Assembly (NCBI GenBank): GCA_002007315.1
Contig: LNZQ01000225.1
Coordinates: forward strand, 1 to 5,968
DNA from: Epulopiscium sp. Nele67-Bin004
Lineage (GTDB): Bacteria > Bacillota_A > Clostridia > Lachnospirales > Cellulosilyticaceae
Direction: 5' to 3'
DNA: 5,968 nucleotides
Part shown: positions 4,701 to 5,968 of the stretch, in pieces
Layout: every line of letters starts with the position of its first letter
Position numbering within the stretch: the stretch's first letter is position 1
Program-made: the position numbers and the translations under genes
The notes under the pieces: generated by a model
The model's database searches: none
What the model was told of the DNA's origin: nothing
What the model saw: the letters and a program-made list of their open reading frames with translations, nothing else

Positions 4701-5564
4701 CTATTTTGTATTCACACGTGCAATCCCAGCACTAACAGACACGTCAACCAAAGGTTTATCCCCAGTAACATTACTCATATTCCCCCAGTTGTCTCCGTTA
4801 ACCGTAACTTTCCCAGAGCTTGCTTTCAACATATAATTATAATCATTATAACCTTTATCAAGTTCCACTTGCACGCTTCCAGAGCTGGAAGTTGCCTTAA
4901 CACTTTCACTAAAATCTCCTTGCAAATACAAACTACCAGATGACACTTTGCAAACAGCATTAACAGCCTCGATATTTGAAATTCTCACTGAACCCGAGCT
5001 ATAATCAACGTTCATAGTATCCGTTATTAGTGAATTAACTTTAAAGCTACCACTTGAACCATCAACTTCAATATCTTTTGTTTCTATTTCATCTACTACA
5101 ACACTTCCCGAACTAATATCGAAAACTATTTTATCAGAAACTATTTTATCTGCATTTAAATTTCCACTGCCTGTTGATAGCTCCACCACTTCAAATTCAC
5201 TATCAGTAGGTATCGTTAATACAATCAAGTCTTGTTCTTTATCATTATTAAACAAGAAACTAAAAAAAGAAAGTCCAAAGAAATTTTGTGACAAACTAGA
5301 CGTCTTAACTTCTAGCATATTATTTTTGTTGTTAAATTCAACTTGTCTAGTACTTTTTATGTCTAGTTCCAAGTTATATTCGTTTCCCTCTACAATTTGA
5401 AAATTAACGCCGCTTGTATCTACATACAATTTTTGAAACGGCTCTAAATTATGTTTTTCTTCTATGCTCGCTATTGTCTGTGTTAAACTTCCCGTCATAT
5501 AAACCATCGCCCCCATCACAACTAATATAGTTCCTACTTTAAATAATTTTTTGTTATTCATCAT
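4701..5564 (-). CDS. Membrane-anchored DUF4097 family beta-strand repeat protein
   Basis: 287 residues. Residues 8-27 form a hydrophobic segment that is a membrane anchor or uncleaved signal, placing the rest outside the cell. Residues 130-260 are a beta-solenoid of the DUF4097 (LiaG/YvlB-like putative adhesin) type: S-S-G-S turns begin at residues 151, 170, 189, 208 and 227, an exact 19-residue period, with related turns GSGN at 132 and SSGK at 249. Each turn is followed by alternating hydrophobic residues typical of stacked rungs. Residues 94-107 (NFFGLSFFSFLFNN) form an unusual aromatic loop before the repeat. Members are often encoded near cell-envelope stress regulators; their biochemical role is poorly defined. 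The start at 5564 is 8 nt after GGAGAGGAG. The gene follows the upstream membrane protein by 47 bp, with no terminator between, and is probably co-transcribed with it. Confidence 0.87.
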   Translation of the reverse strand: MMNNKKLFKVGTILVVMGAMVYMTGSLTQTIASIEEKHNLEPFQKLYVDTSGVNFQIVEGNEYNLELDIKSTRQVEFNNKNNMLEVKTSSLSQNFFGLSFFSFLFNNDKEQDLIVLTIPTDSEFEVVELSTGSGNLNADKIVSDKIVFDISSGSVVVDEIETKDIEVDGSSGSFKVNSLITDTMNVDYSSGSVRISNIEAVNAVCKVSSGSLYLQGDFSESVKATSSSGSVQVELDKGYNDYNYMLKASSGKVTVNGDNWGNMSNVTGDKPLVDVSVSAGIARVNTK

Positions 5565-5610
5565 ACTTCTTGCTCCTCTCCATAATTATATTCTTAACTG
5601 TTTGATTCGT

Positions 5611-5968
5611 CTATGGACACTTTGAGGTAATCCCAATCTTATCTTTTGCCAACGTCAGCATTAACCCCGCAACCCCTATAGCCAAACAAATTGTTGAATA
5701 TCCTAATGCCAAATAATTTTCTGAAATTCTAATAAATATAAATTCTTCAACGCCATTTAGGCTCATAAACACAGCCAACAAACAAAAACACTCAAAAAAC
5801 GTTTCTCGGTTAGTATACTCACCCAAAAATGATGCAACAGACACCATAAATATTATTCCTGCAAAATATGAATACAACATCATAAATTGTCCACTTGCCA
5901 ACAAGTTTATCCAAATTCCACTGCAAGCTACATTGATTATCACAAAGTTTGCAAGCCATCTAATCGCC
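5611..5968 (-). CDS. Polytopic membrane protein, C-terminal part (5' end outside the window)
   Basis: The frame is open to the right edge (upstream residues read AIRWLANF), so the gene starts outside the window; the in-frame GTG at 5943 has no clear Shine-Dalgarno and lies in the middle of a hydrophobic helix, so it is not the real start. About 119 residues are visible, with four probable membrane spans: around LANFVIINVACSGIWINLLA, MMLYSYFAGIIFMVSVASFL, FFECFCLLAVFMSLNGVEEF and LALGYSTICLAIGVAGLMLT. The short tail AKDKIGITSKCP is charged and likely cytoplasmic. I do not recognise the family. In many Firmicutes a DUF1700/HAAS membrane protein precedes a DUF4097 gene, but no HAAS motif is visible in this fragment, so that assignment is unproven. 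Co-transcription with the DUF4097 gene is likely. Confidence 0.7.
   Translation of the reverse strand, partial: AIRWLANFVIINVACSGIWINLLASGQFMMLYSYFAGIIFMVSVASFLGEYTNRETFFECFCLLAVFMSLNGVEEFIFIRISENYLALGYSTICLAIGVAGLMLTLAKDKIGITSKCP

Noticed and set aside
5611..5943. Complete 110-residue gene starting at GTG 5943
   Set aside because: The frame stays open to the edge of the window, the GTG lies inside a hydrophobic helix and no Shine-Dalgarno precedes it, so I treat the gene as 5'-partial.

Overview
The window is AT-rich DNA from a Gram-positive Bacillota, most likely a member of the Clostridia. Supporting signs are strong AGGAGG-type ribosome binding sites, hairpin-plus-T-tract terminators, a secreted protein with a copper-amine-oxidase-like N-terminal domain, a DUF4097 beta-strand-repeat protein and a clostridial-type GNAT remnant. 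I cannot name the genus. Every gene I accept lies on the minus strand, so transcription runs from high to low coordinates.

Right end (5968 to 4658): a polytopic membrane protein cut by the window edge is followed after 47 bp by a membrane-anchored DUF4097 beta-solenoid protein. The pair ends in a clear intrinsic terminator. Middle (4590 to 1210): a sigma-A-like promoter precedes a secreted protein with two tandem NADase-type (discoidin-like) glycan-binding domains. It is followed at short spacing, with no terminator visible between genes, by an unrecognised 375-residue protein, an unrecognised acidic 95-residue protein and a GNAT acetyltransferase that has lost its catalytic middle. A strong terminator closes this run.

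Left end (1208 to 1): two tandem genes of the Rpn (recombination-promoting nuclease / PD-(D/E)XK) family. One is complete; only the first 37 codons of the next fall in the window. Their shared 5' segment repeats with a 1047 bp period. The complete gene has the Rpn motif D87...E105-x-Q107, a run of four-residue GREE-type repeats near the C-terminus, and an internal ATG with an excellent Shine-Dalgarno sequence that would yield a 76-residue C-terminal protein. This matches the published arrangement in which an Rpn nuclease toxin is held in check by an intragenic small antitoxin and acts in phage defence. It is the most interesting signal in the window.

The best candidate for something undescribed is the unknown 375-aa / 95-aa pair lying behind the secreted glycan-binding protein; its function cannot be read from the sequence.
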